Assembly (NCBI RefSeq): GCF_014041935.1
Contig: NZ_CP059491.1
Coordinates: forward strand, 2,790,001-2,854,000
Reading direction: 5' to 3'
Source of the DNA: Gordonia jinghuaiqii
Lineage (GTDB): Bacteria > Actinomycetota > Actinomycetes > Mycobacteriales > Mycobacteriaceae
Length of the DNA: 64,000 nucleotides
Both the position numbers and the translations under genes were made by a program. The notes under the pieces are model-generated. The model was not told the origin of the DNA. It did no database searches and worked only from the letters and a program-made list of their open reading frames with translations. Of this stretch, positions 18,058 to 26,295 are shown piece by piece (positions within the stretch are counted from its first letter, which is position 1; each line of letters begins with the position of its first letter).

Positions 18058-18696
18058 ATGGGCTACACAGTGCCGCGCATCGACCCCGCCACCACCGCGG
18101 TGATCGTCGTCGACATGGAGAACGACTTCGTCGAAGCTTCGTCACCGATGGCCTCGGCGCAGGCACGCGAGGCGATCCCGCAGATGCAGCGGGTACTCGA
18201 GCTCGCCCGCAAGACCGGGATGAAGGTCGTGTACTCGACGCACGCACATCGGCCGGACGGATCGGACATGGGCCGCTTCGAAGACCTCTACCCGCCGATC
18301 GCCGAACGAGCCAGTCTCGTCGACGGGACACCGGGGATCGAGATCCATCCCCAGCTCAAACCCGAGCCGGGTGAAGTGGTGATCAAGAAGCACCGCTACA
18401 GCGCCTTCTACGGAACCGAACTCGATATTCTGTTGCGCAACAGCGGAATCAAGACAGTCGTCATCATCGGAACCACCACCGAGAACTGCTGCCATGCAAC
18501 GGCCCGCGACGCGATGTTTCGCGACTACTATGTCGTCTTCCTCGCCGATGCCACCGGCACCTTCGACTACCCCGACGTCGGTTGGGGTGCGATGTCGGCG
18601 ACCGAGGTCCACGCGGCGACCCTGAAGATCCTGGCCTTCTCCACCGCCGACGTCATGACCGTCGACGACCTCGAGTCCCGGGTCGTGGGCGGCTGA
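18058..18696 (+). CDS. Isochorismatase-family cysteine hydrolase
   Basis: 212-residue Rossmann-like hydrolase. The catalytic triad is visible: Asp19 (VVDMENDF), Lys110 or 111 (VVIKKHRYSAF) and Cys144 in GTTTENCCHATARDAM, with the usual cis-peptide-forming residues just before the Cys. Family members hydrolyse amides or enol ethers (nicotinamidase, N-carbamoyl amidohydrolase, biuret hydrolase types); specificity cannot be assigned. ATG 18058 follows AGGACCGGAG. It lies 113 nt downstream of the ligase gene on the same strand and may be co-transcribed. Confidence 0.85.
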   Translation: MGYTVPRIDPATTAVIVVDMENDFVEASSPMASAQAREAIPQMQRVLELARKTGMKVVYSTHAHRPDGSDMGRFEDLYPPIAERASLVDGTPGIEIHPQLKPEPGEVVIKKHRYSAFYGTELDILLRNSGIKTVVIIGTTTENCCHATARDAMFRDYYVVFLADATGTFDYPDVGWGAMSATEVHAATLKILAFSTADVMTVDDLESRVVGG

Positions 18697-19073
18697 CGTC
18701 AGGTGGGCCCCCGCCCGACATGATCACCCGAGATGTTGCAGGCCGGCGCGAGTGTGCGCATCGAGATTCGTTGTGGCAAGCGCCCCGTCGATGAACGCGT
18801 CAACCCTCCCGAGGAGGGTGTCCTCGTGATGATCGCGGGCCGGTTGGACGGCCGCCGGAGAATCGGCGGTACAGGAAGCTCCTCGATGGCTCCTCGATGA
18901 CACCGGCCAGATGGTCGACGGTCTCGGGCGCCGTGAGCCGGGCACCAGGTCTCCGTTCGACGGCTGGTGTCGCGCGAAAACCTACCGCGCGACACCCCCG
19001 CCGATCTGTCCGTGATTGCAGAGAGTTGTTCTCTGCGTGCCACATCGGACGCCGCCGCGTTCGGCGCCTGCGC
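18697..19073. other. 377-bp gap with possible decayed reading frame
   Basis: No convincing gene. On the minus strand the segment 18724-18945 reads into a plausible protein-like C-terminus (LLGRVDAFIDGALATTNLDA then HTRAGLQHLG), but it has no good start or ribosome-binding site and the sequence before it is Arg/Pro/Ser-rich shadow. It may be the tail of a decayed gene. I cannot name the family. Confidence 0.4.
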
Positions 19074-19898
19074 TCAGTCCGGATCGGAGAAGTTCGCCTC
19101 GCGACGCGCCATTCCCGCGTACACCGCCTCCAGCTGGTTGGGCGATCCCATGAGATCGACCTGCAGTGTGCTCTCCAGCATCAGGGCTGCGGCCGGTTCC
19201 GCGCCCGCCCAGGTCTCGTCATAGAGGCGCTTGGCGGCCTGGACCGCGTGCGGCGACTTCGAGGCGATCTCCCGGGCGAGTTCCTGGGCCGCGGCGAGCG
19301 GGTCGTCGGCGACGTGCGTGACGAGGCCGAGGTCGTGTGCCTCGGAACCGGTGATGATGCGGCCGGTGAACGTGAGTTCCTTCGCGACATCGAGGGGCAC
19401 GAGCCGGGGCAGGGTCTGAGTGATTCCCATGTCGGGAACCAGACCCCACTTGACCTCCATGATCGACATCCGGGCGTCCGGGGTCGCATACCGGATGTCG
19501 GCGCCGAGAGCGATCTGTAGGCCGCCACCGAAACAGTTGCCCGTGATCGCGACGATCACCGGGGCCCGAACGCGGCCCCAGTCCAGCGAGACACGCTGTG
19601 CGTGGTTCGCGAGCGCATCGCCCTCACGGTCCAGCAATGACCTGGCGCCACCGCCGCTGCCCAGGCTGGACAGGTCCAGACCCGAACAGAAGCTCTTGCC
19701 CGCGCCGTGGAGGACGACCGCGCGGACCCGACGATCCGCTGCCAGGGTGCCGGTGACGTCCAGCAGCGCGTCGAACATCGCGGAGTCGAGCGCGTTGTGC
19801 TTGTCCGCCCGGTTCAGCGTGACCGTGGCGACGCCGGCATCGTCGACGTCGACGAGGATTCTCTGCTCGGTTGCCGATCCGTCCGCGGGTTGAGCCAC
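19074..19898 (-). CDS. Enoyl-CoA hydratase/isomerase (crotonase) family protein
   Basis: 274-residue crotonase-fold enzyme of fatty-acid or steroid side-chain beta-oxidation type. Oxyanion-hole segments are AGKSFCSGLDLSSL (about 65-80) and NCFGGGLQIALGADIRYA (about 117-135). The usual acid/base positions fall in MEVKWGLVPDMG, where a Glu is present in the first motif and Asp in the second. GTG 19898 was chosen because it begins one base past the upstream membrane-protein stop; a longer frame would overlap that gene. Substrate unknown. Confidence 0.87.
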   Translation of the reverse strand: MAQPADGSATEQRILVDVDDAGVATVTLNRADKHNALDSAMFDALLDVTGTLAADRRVRAVVLHGAGKSFCSGLDLSSLGSGGGARSLLDREGDALANHAQRVSLDWGRVRAPVIVAITGNCFGGGLQIALGADIRYATPDARMSIMEVKWGLVPDMGITQTLPRLVPLDVAKELTFTGRIITGSEAHDLGLVTHVADDPLAAAQELAREIASKSPHAVQAAKRLYDETWAGAEPAAALMLESTLQVDLMGSPNQLEAVYAGMARREANFSDPD

Positions 19899-19899
19899 C

Positions 19900-20559
19900 T
19901 TACGCCTCGCGTTTCTGACGGGTCTGCTGGAGCTGGCGGCCGCGACGCCGATAGCGCCAGATGAAGTAACCCACAACGATCGCGAGGACCACTCCGATGA
20001 TCACGCCCCACGCTGTGGCCGCGCGGAATCCCGGTGCTTCCACGTCGAAGATGCGTTCGCCTGCGTGTGCGCCGCTCCCGCCGCCGGCCACCACGGTCAG
20101 CGTCAACAGGTTGGGGATGGCCACCAGTACGCCGAGAACCGCGAACCCGATGGTCGGGACCCACTTGAGGCGCCGGCGGCTGAGGAAGGCGAAGACGAAC
20201 AGGAGCACGGGGACGAACGTGCACACGATGCCCAGCACGAGGCCGGTCCAGACCCCGCTGCTCATCGACCCGTCGACCCGGTTCCCGATCTGTCCGGCCC
20301 ACCATCGGGGCAGGAACGCGGCGAGGATGAAGTAGGTGACCACGAGGAGCGCGGCGATGATCAGGCCGATGACCGACTTCTTCACGATCGCGTCGGTGCG
20401 TTCGCGGGCGGTGGGCTTCTGCGGTGTGCTGACCGTCGTGTCGTGCGGATCGGTCACCGGTGGTGGAGTTCCGTACTCAGGCGCCGGGGGAGGTGCTCCG
20501 GCACCCGGCTGCCGCCCGGACGGATCGGCTGGAGACGCGGAGAACTGGTCGTGACTCAT
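19900..20559 (-). CDS. Integral membrane protein of unknown function
   Basis: 219-residue protein. A Pro/Gly/Ser/Gln-rich cytoplasmic N-terminus of about 50 residues is followed by four predicted membrane spans (VIGLIIAALLVVTYFILAAF; VWTGLVLGIVCTFVPVLLF; TIGFAVLGVLVAIPNLLTL; TAWGVIIGVVLAIVVGYFIW) and a short basic tail. I do not recognise a named family. It is in line with the crotonase gene (1-nt gap), and its upstream region carries a 23-bp tandem repeat array. ATG 20559 is the first methionine. Confidence 0.7.
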   Translation of the reverse strand: MSHDQFSASPADPSGRQPGAGAPPPAPEYGTPPPVTDPHDTTVSTPQKPTARERTDAIVKKSVIGLIIAALLVVTYFILAAFLPRWWAGQIGNRVDGSMSSGVWTGLVLGIVCTFVPVLLFVFAFLSRRRLKWVPTIGFAVLGVLVAIPNLLTLTVVAGGGSGAHAGERIFDVEAPGFRAATAWGVIIGVVLAIVVGYFIWRYRRRGRQLQQTRQKREA

Positions 20560-20611
20560 GGGCCGAGTGTAGGCGCGGGAGATGACCATCCGGCCGATAC
20601 TCGCCGCGGCG

Positions 20612-20726
20612 CACGTTGACCGGCTCCGCCTGTACACGTTGACCGGCTCCGCCGGCACACGTTGACCGGCTCCGCCTGTACACGTTGACCGGCTCCGCCG
20701 GCACACGTTGACCGGCTCCGCCGGGG
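20612..20726. repeat. Five 23-bp tandem repeats with two alternating variants
   Basis: Five units share the 19-base core CACGTTGACCGGCTCCGCC followed by a 4-base tail that alternates TGTA, GGCA, TGTA, GGCA, then ends GGGG. The alternation implies duplication of a 46-bp dimer. The array ends 12 bp before the stop of the minus-strand FAD/NAD gene and lies 53 bp upstream of the membrane-protein gene start, so it is wholly intergenic. Confidence 0.95.
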
Positions 20727-20738
20727 CGACATCCCTGG

Positions 20739-21866
20739 TCAGTCGGTGTCCTTTCCACGGATGCCGCCGTAGATGCCTCGTCGTACGATCCAGGGCTGCA
20801 AGATGGTGTCGATCGTCCAGGCCGGAAACCGGAACGGCCGACCGTTGGCGGCGAAGACCTGGAGGCCGTCGGGTTGCGCGCCGAGCACCGATCCCCATCG
20901 TCGTTTCGGCGGGGCGAACCGCCGGGCACGCCCGGACCGGCCGGAGAGGTCGGCGCGGATGTTGTGGGCGAGAATCCGATCCGCGCGATTGCGCGCCGAA
21001 CTCCGCAGGTCGTCGGTCGCTGCGACGTCGCCGATCGCGTACACGAGGTCGTGCCCGGGGACGCGCAGTTCGGGTGTGACCCGGATGAACCCCGACTCGT
21101 CGAGCAGATCCGCCGGAAGCCACGCGGTGTTCGGCACGACCCGCCCGATCGCCCAGAGGACCGCATCCGCCTCCACCGTGTCCTGCCCTGTGGTCCACCG
21201 GACGGGCCCGGTGGTGACCTCGTCGCACGCGAACCCCGCCGGCACCGCCGCACGGTGACCGGCGTGGACGCCGACTCCCAGCCGCGTGAGACGTGCGTGC
21301 ACGTTCTGCCACGTTCGAGGATGATGACGCGGCAGCGCCCGGTCGCCGGGGTGATAGAGATCCACACGCTTGTCGGGCCAGGTCGCGGCGAGGTTGGCTG
21401 CCGCGCTCACCGCGGCGGCGCCACCTCCGATGACGGCGATCGAGCCGGCGGAGTCGAATCGTCGATGTACCGATCGCAACTCGGCGTCGATCTCCGCGGC
21501 AGACTGCACATCCGGGTGGCGCCAGAATCCGTTGCGCACCCCCGTCGAGATGACCAGCGCATCGAAGCGTTCGACCATTTCGGCGCCGCCGGTGTCGACA
21601 ACGGTCACCGTTCGGTTTCCGAGGTCGACCGCGGACACCGAACCGTGGATCGTGCGCACCCCGTCGAGTTTGCGGAACCGCCCGAACGGGATCCGATGAT
21701 CGCGCGCCCACACCTGAGGACGACTGACACGCAGGCCGAGCTCCTGCCCGCTGAGCAGCTCAGGCTTCGAGGAGACGCCGACGACATCGGCGTGCCGCGA
21801 CAGGTGGATGGCGGTGAGCAATCCGGTGTCACCGAGGCCCGCGATGACCACACGCGGACGTGTCAC
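20739..21866 (-). CDS. FAD/NAD(P)-binding oxidoreductase (pyridine nucleotide-disulfide fold)
   Basis: 375-residue flavoprotein resembling NADH dehydrogenase II / AIF-type reductases. An N-terminal dinucleotide fold (VVIAGLGDTGLLTAIHL) binds FAD, a second glycine motif at about residue 140 (SIAVIGGGAAAVSAAANLA) binds NAD(P)H, and AIGDVAATDDL is the conserved Asp motif near the flavin. No redox cysteine pair is seen. GTG 21866 overlaps the DUF1295 stop (GTGA), so both are one transcript. The electron acceptor is unknown. Confidence 0.82.
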   Translation of the reverse strand: MTRPRVVIAGLGDTGLLTAIHLSRHADVVGVSSKPELLSGQELGLRVSRPQVWARDHRIPFGRFRKLDGVRTIHGSVSAVDLGNRTVTVVDTGGAEMVERFDALVISTGVRNGFWRHPDVQSAAEIDAELRSVHRRFDSAGSIAVIGGGAAAVSAAANLAATWPDKRVDLYHPGDRALPRHHPRTWQNVHARLTRLGVGVHAGHRAAVPAGFACDEVTTGPVRWTTGQDTVEADAVLWAIGRVVPNTAWLPADLLDESGFIRVTPELRVPGHDLVYAIGDVAATDDLRSSARNRADRILAHNIRADLSGRSGRARRFAPPKRRWGSVLGAQPDGLQVFAANGRPFRFPAWTIDTILQPWIVRRGIYGGIRGKDTD

Positions 21867-22786
21867 ACGGGGGCCCGTCCGGGTTGATCGGGTGCGCGCG
21901 GTTCTCGAGGACGGCGGGGGATGAATCGCGGCACCCGGTCGACGACGTCCTGATAGCCGGGCCGGCGTTCGAGGCTGCGCGCCTCCATCATCGGGATGCT
22001 CGCGCCGAGGAACATCGCCGCCATCGCCACGGCGCCGATGCACAGCCACCACCAGTCGCCGGGTGAGGCAGCGATCCCGAAGAGCGCCATCGACACCCAG
22101 AAGAGGAACTCCCCGAAGTAGTTCGGGTGCCGGGACCACGCCCACAGCCCGGTGTCGAGAACAGCCCCCGGCCTCCGGTGAGCGGTGAACCGCCGCAGCT
22201 GGGCGTCGGCTCCGTACTCGAGTGCGACCGCGGCGAGTCCCACGACCGCGGCGACGACCGTCAACCACACCACCGTCTCGCCGGGGTGCGTCACCGCGAT
22301 GTACACCGGGATCATCCCCGCAAAGACCTGAACGGTGGGGACCAGGTGGATCGCGACGAGGTCGACGAGAAATTCTGCTCGCCCACCGCGGGCCTTCAAC
22401 ATCGGGTAGCGCCAGTCCTCGTGCTGCAACCCGGGCCACCCGCTCGCCCAGTTCGCGGTCAGACGGACCGCCCACACGGTCACCACCGCCGCGATGACCC
22501 AGCAGTGCACGGCGTCGAGTCCGGCGTCACCGGCCGCCCACCAGTAGAGCAGCAATGCCGGCGGTACGACACTCCAATAGGCGTCGTACATACTCGAATT
22601 CGCGAAGGCCCGGCTGAAGCCGAAGATCACCAGCGTCGCCAGCAGATCGGCGATGAATGTGTCGAGCCACATCCGGCCCGTCTCGGGCCCCCACGCCAGC
22701 CATGCCGCCGCGACACCGAAGGCGACGAGGTAGGCGAGGGCGACACGTACGAAAGATGCTGTCCTGCTGACGTTTCTGTCCTGCAC
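21863..22786 (-). CDS. DUF1295 / steroid 5-alpha-reductase C-terminal family membrane protein
   Basis: 307-residue multi-span membrane protein. The C-terminal half has the DUF1295 pattern: WRYPMLKARGGR, GLWAWSRHPNYFGEFLFW and MMEARSLERRPGYQDVVDRV, characteristic of bacterial relatives of steroid 5-alpha reductase and isoprenylcysteine methyltransferase. GTG 22786 is preferred for its GAGAGG site and because the hydrophobic region starts shortly after. It is translationally coupled to the flavoprotein downstream. Whether the substrate is a sterol, fatty acid or quinone is unknown; the name alone does not establish steroid reduction. Confidence 0.8.
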   Translation of the reverse strand: MQDRNVSRTASFVRVALAYLVAFGVAAAWLAWGPETGRMWLDTFIADLLATLVIFGFSRAFANSSMYDAYWSVVPPALLLYWWAAGDAGLDAVHCWVIAAVVTVWAVRLTANWASGWPGLQHEDWRYPMLKARGGRAEFLVDLVAIHLVPTVQVFAGMIPVYIAVTHPGETVVWLTVVAAVVGLAAVALEYGADAQLRRFTAHRRPGAVLDTGLWAWSRHPNYFGEFLFWVSMALFGIAASPGDWWWLCIGAVAMAAMFLGASIPMMEARSLERRPGYQDVVDRVPRFIPRRPREPRAPDQPGRAPV

Positions 22787-22818
22787 CCCGCCGTTCCTCT
22801 CCGTCGCCCGTCCGGATG

Positions 22819-23295
22819 TCACAACTGTTGCTCGATGGACCCGGCAAGCTTTTCGGGTTTGGTCGTCGGCGCGAACCGCGCGACAACCGACCCGTCGCGA
22901 CCGACCAGGAACTTGGTGAAGTTCCATTTGATGCGGCCACCCAGCACGCCGGACTTCTGGTCGCGGAGCCACTCGAACAGCGGGTGCGCGGCGGGACCGT
23001 TCACCTCGACCTTGGCGAACATCGGGAACGTCACGTCGTAGGTGAGCGAGCAGAAGTTCTTGATCTCGTCCTCGTCACCGGGCTCCTGATGCCCGAACTG
23101 GTCGCACGGGAAGCCCAGCACGCGCAAACCCTTGTCCGCGTACTCACGGTGGAGCGTCTCGAGGCCGCGATACTGCGGGGTGAACCCACACTGGGACGCG
23201 GTGTTCACGATGAGCAGCGGGTCGCCCCGGAAGTCGGCGAGCTCGACCGGGTCGCCCTCGATGCCGGTTGCGGTGAAGTCGTACGCGGAGGTCAT
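22819..23295 (-). CDS. Glutathione peroxidase family (Cys-type) thiol peroxidase
   Basis: 158-residue thioredoxin-fold peroxidase. Peroxidatic Cys36 sits in NTASQCGFTPQY, the resolving-type Cys in GFPCDQFGHQEPG and the Trp/Asn of the active-site tetrad in KWNFTKFLVGRDG. Actinobacteria generally lack glutathione, so members of this family usually use thioredoxin, which fits the extra Cys in the FPC motif. Monocistronic-looking, 33 nt before the DUF1295 gene on the same strand. The length is standard. Confidence 0.92.
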   Translation of the reverse strand: MTSAYDFTATGIEGDPVELADFRGDPLLIVNTASQCGFTPQYRGLETLHREYADKGLRVLGFPCDQFGHQEPGDEDEIKNFCSLTYDVTFPMFAKVEVNGPAAHPLFEWLRDQKSGVLGGRIKWNFTKFLVGRDGSVVARFAPTTKPEKLAGSIEQQL

Positions 23296-23373
23296 GGCGC
23301 CACGCTACTTGGGGCCCGGTCGTCTGCCGGGTCTAATCAGTGAAGGCACTGATCCGGCAGGGGTCCGGTCCGC

Positions 23374-24090
23374 TCACTCCCCGAAACGTTCGGTACGGAT
23401 CCGGGTGGGGTCGTGTCCGGCGTCGATCATCGACTTCGCACAGTGCTCGACGAAGTGGTTGGGTCCGCAGATGAACACCGTGGGTGACCTGACCGAGTCG
23501 ATGGTGAGGGCGGCGAGTTCGGCGGCGGTGACGCGTCCCGCCGGCCGCACCGACCCGACCGGGGCGACACGGGTGTGGATGAGGTGTACGTCCATGCGCC
23601 GATGCTCGATCAGCTGACGGATCTCGTCGCGGTAGTACACGTTTTCGGGGCTTCTCACCGAATAGACGAGCGAGAACGGCGTGTGCGGGGCCTCGACCTC
23701 TCGACTGCGGATCATCGACATCAGCGGCGCGACGCCGGAACCGCCCCCGATCAGCTGGACCGGCCGGTCGTCACCGGCGGGCCAGGTGAACCATCTGCCG
23801 TGCGGTCCGCTGATCTCCAGCGGATCCCCCACCTCGACCACGTCGACGAGGTACGGCGAGACCTCACCGTCCTCGAGTCGTTCGACGGTCACTTCGACCG
23901 ACCGGGTCTCGCGCACATCGGACAACGAGTACGCGCGTGCGGTGGAGTAACCGTCCTCGGCGGTGAGCCGGATGTCGATGTGTTGGCCCGGCATCGCGTG
24001 GATGTGTTCGGGCAGGGCGAGGCGCAGGGTGCGCGCCGTCGGGGTGATGTCGGCGACAGCGGTCACCGATGTGAGCTGCCAGGTGGTCAC
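23374..24090 (-). CDS. FAD-binding oxidoreductase (ferredoxin-NADP reductase-like)
   Basis: 238-residue FNR-like reductase without a ferredoxin domain. The flavin-binding motif is RAYSLSDV (RxYS type, about 52-59), followed by GPHGRWFTW and the NAD(P)-ribose region LIGGGSGVAPLMSMIR (about 113-128); the C-terminus is VFICGPNHFVEHC. Its start overlaps the stop of the upstream molybdopterin gene by 4 nt. Pairing with a sulfite-oxidase-like protein is common in actinobacteria and suggests it passes electrons to or from that enzyme. Confidence 0.88.
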   Translation of the reverse strand: MTTWQLTSVTAVADITPTARTLRLALPEHIHAMPGQHIDIRLTAEDGYSTARAYSLSDVRETRSVEVTVERLEDGEVSPYLVDVVEVGDPLEISGPHGRWFTWPAGDDRPVQLIGGGSGVAPLMSMIRSREVEAPHTPFSLVYSVRSPENVYYRDEIRQLIEHRRMDVHLIHTRVAPVGSVRPAGRVTAAELAALTIDSVRSPTVFICGPNHFVEHCAKSMIDAGHDPTRIRTERFGE

Positions 24091-24683
24091 GAATACCGCT
24101 GCTCGCGCCAGGGGTCTCCATACATGTGGTAGCCGCGCTCTTCCCAGAAGCCCGGGGTGTCCTCGGGCATGAACCTAAGGCGCCGAACCCATTTCGCGCT
24201 CTTCCAGAAGTAGAGATGGGGAACGAGGAGGCGGGCTGGACCACCGTGCTCGGCAGCGAGCGGTTCACCGTCGTAGGTGTCGGCGATCCATCCGCGACCC
24301 CCGGTGAGGTCCGCGAGGGGAACGTTGGTGGTGTATCCGCCGTAGCAGTGCGCCATCACGTACGGGGCAGGTTCCCAGGGCAGCGCGCCGAGCAGGGTGT
24401 CGAATGAGACCCCGCGCCATCGGGTGGCGAACTTGGACCACCTGGTCACGCAGTGGATGTCGGTGGTGACGTCGTCGTGCGGCAGGCTCTGGAACTGTTC
24501 CCAGCTGAACTTCACGGCACGATGGTCGGCCGACTGAACGGCCAGCGACCAGGTGTCGAGCGAGACCGAAGGAGTGGGTTCGGCGGAGAGGACGGGAAAG
24601 TCCAGCGTCGTGTACTGACCCGGTGGGAGGCGCCGGGCGTCGCGGTCGCGACGACCGACAAAACCTCGGTTGACGATGGCCAT
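24087..24683 (-). CDS. Molybdopterin-dependent oxidoreductase (sulfite-oxidase-like domain)
   Basis: 198-residue single-domain protein of the sulfite oxidase/MsrP fold. The cofactor region is DIHCVTRWSKFATRWRGVSF, where the Cys of IHCVTRWS would ligate molybdenum; AHCYGGYTTNVPLADL and HLYFWKSAKWVRRL are other family segments. No signal peptide is visible from ATG 24683, so it is probably cytoplasmic, unlike MsrP. It is coupled to the downstream FNR-like reductase by an ATGA overlap. Substrate unknown. An upstream in-frame start at 24794 adds only Arg/Cys-rich sequence. Confidence 0.87.
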   Translation of the reverse strand: MAIVNRGFVGRRDRDARRLPPGQYTTLDFPVLSAEPTPSVSLDTWSLAVQSADHRAVKFSWEQFQSLPHDDVTTDIHCVTRWSKFATRWRGVSFDTLLGALPWEPAPYVMAHCYGGYTTNVPLADLTGGRGWIADTYDGEPLAAEHGGPARLLVPHLYFWKSAKWVRRLRFMPEDTPGFWEERGYHMYGDPWREQRYS

Positions 24684-24801
24684 GGTCGCGGAGTCTACGC
24701 GGCACTCATCGATGCTCCGGGCACACCGATGCTTCCGGCAGACACCGAAGCGCACGCGTTCACGCCCGCACCGATGCCGAGAAGTGTTGCGCATATGAGA
24801 C

Positions 24802-25238
24802 CTGAGCAGGGCGCACTACTTCGCGACCAACGTGGGTGTCGCCGCCCTCGCGCCGGCGGTCTTCGTCGTCATCGCCGGGGTGGTGGTCGGGATCTTCGCC
24901 TCGACGGCCGACTTCTGGATCACCTTCGGCGACGCCATACTTCAGGCGTTCGCGACCGTCCCCGCGGCGTGGACCGTCGTCGCCCTCGCGGTGCCGTGAC
25001 CGGGACTCGGCCGCAGGCGCGTCCTGCGGTCCGGTTCGGGGTTCTGGTCTCGTTCGTGCTGACCATCCTCGGGCCCAGCTTCAAGCTGCCGGACCGGGCA
25101 CTCGGATTCAGCCCCTTCCATCACGTGCCGGATGTCGTCGCCGGGGCGGACTGGTGGGGTCTGGTCTGGATCAGCCTGGTCTTCGCGGCCTTCGTGGCGG
25201 TGGGGTTCGCCGGTTATCGACGGCGGGACATCCCGTAG
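24802..25238 (+). pseudogene. Remnant of ABC exporter permease (polyketide/antibiotic exporter type)
   Basis: Two adjacent frames together resemble the C-terminal part of ABC exporter permeases. Frame one (24802-24999) gives AHYFATNVGVAALAPAVFVV and FATVPAAWTVVALAV before a TGA. Frame two (24996-25238) gives RFGVLVSFVLTILGPSFKLP then SPFHHVP and a VGFAGYRRRDIP terminus. A single missing base near 24994 would rejoin them. The N-terminal three quarters of the gene and the partner ATPase are absent. The pattern is a truncated, frameshifted relic; intact homologues are around 500 residues. Confidence 0.75.
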
Positions 25239-25249
25239 CCGCCGGCGCC

Positions 25250-25291
25250 CAGGATCCCGGCTCCACCGCGAGTGGTGGCGCCGGGATCCTG
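25250..25291. terminator. Bidirectional hairpin between ABC remnant and F420-type gene
   Basis: 18-bp stem with one mismatch (arms CAGGATCCCGGCTCCACC and GGTGGCGCCGGGATCCTG), 6-nt loop, 22 nt from the minus-strand gene stop. There is no long T-run. It probably terminates the minus-strand F420-type gene and formerly the exporter gene. Confidence 0.75.
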
Positions 25292-25313
25292 CGGCGAGAC
25301 GGCGGGGTCGTTG

Positions 25314-26177
25314 CTAGGACTTGAGTGATGCGGCGAGTCGACGCCACTGCTCCCGAGGGAAGCCGCGGTGGTCGGCTTGCAGCACCTGGACACACACGTG
25401 GTCGGCACCGGCGGTGCGGTGCTCGTCGATCCGCTTGAGGATCGCAGCCTCGTCGCCCCAAACGATCAGCGCGTCGAACAAGCGGTCGCTGACAGTGGTG
25501 AGGTCGTCCTCGGTGAATCCGAGACGACGAAGATTGTTGGCGTAGTTGGGCATTGCGAGGTAGCCCGTCAGCCACTTGGTGCCGATCGCGCGCGCCTCCT
25601 CGCGATCGGCCGCGAAGATCGCCGTCTGTTCCGGCGCGACCAGGGGACCGGCACCGAGAGCTTCGCGCGCGATCGCGGTGTGATCGGGAGTGACCAGGTA
25701 CGGGTGGGCGCCGCGGGTGCGCTCGGCGGCCAGGGCCAGCATCTTCGGTCCGAGCGCGGCCAGTACGCGCGCCTCGGCGGGGACCGGTTGGGGCGCGGCG
25801 TCGAGCCCGTCGAGGAACGCTTTGGTGGTGGCCAGCGGCTTGCGATAGCGGCCCGCTTCTGTCGCGTCGATCAGGGGGGCATGGCTGATCCCGAGTCCCA
25901 GCAGGAACCGGGGACCGAACTCGTCGGCGAACCGGGCGTGGGCTGCGGCGACGTCAGCGGGTTCGTGCATCCACATGTTGAGGATGCCGGTCGCGATCAC
26001 AGCCCGCTTGGTGGCTCCGAGCAGATTGGCGACGGCGTCGAGCACCGGACCTCCGACGTCCGGGATCCACAAGGCGGTGAAACCCAGCTCGTCCAGCTCG
26101 GCCGCGGCGTCGGCGGCCTCCCCGGCGTCTCCGTACCGTAGCGGCGAACTCCAGATTCCTACACCGTCGAGATTCAT
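25314..26177 (-). CDS. LLM-class (luciferase-like) F420-dependent oxidoreductase
   Basis: 287-residue TIM-barrel protein of the luciferase-like superfamily, close to the actinobacterial TIGR03620-type group. Features include GVGIWSSPLRYGD at the N-terminus, FTALWIPDVGG, the RFLLGLGISH beta strand and the AALGPKMLALAAERTRGAHPY cofactor-side segment (shortened here by my choice of window: GPKMLALAAERTRGAHPY). Such proteins typically use coenzyme F420, consistent with Mycobacteriales. ATG 26177 starts at the conserved region; an upstream ATG at 26231 is less likely. Substrate unknown. Confidence 0.85.
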   Translation of the reverse strand: MNLDGVGIWSSPLRYGDAGEAADAAAELDELGFTALWIPDVGGPVLDAVANLLGATKRAVIATGILNMWMHEPADVAAAHARFADEFGPRFLLGLGISHAPLIDATEAGRYRKPLATTKAFLDGLDAAPQPVPAEARVLAALGPKMLALAAERTRGAHPYLVTPDHTAIAREALGAGPLVAPEQTAIFAADREEARAIGTKWLTGYLAMPNYANNLRRLGFTEDDLTTVSDRLFDALIVWGDEAAILKRIDEHRTAGADHVCVQVLQADHRGFPREQWRRLAASLKS

Positions 26178-26295
26178 ACATCCGACAGTACCGAGGGCGG
26201 CCGCCGTCCGGTCGCCCGTGCCGCCGATCACTGGTTTCGGTCGGTACGAACGGGGGTAGCCGCCACCGAAGTTCGCGTGGTGAGGAGGAATGAGG

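Noticed and set aside
15956..18331. 791-codon minus-strand frame over fadD5
   Set aside because: Antisense shadow. The plus-strand AMP-binding motifs explain the region fully.
18724..18945. Minus-strand frame with protein-like C-terminus
   Set aside because: No start signal or recognisable family. Kept only as a comment on the gap 18697-19073.
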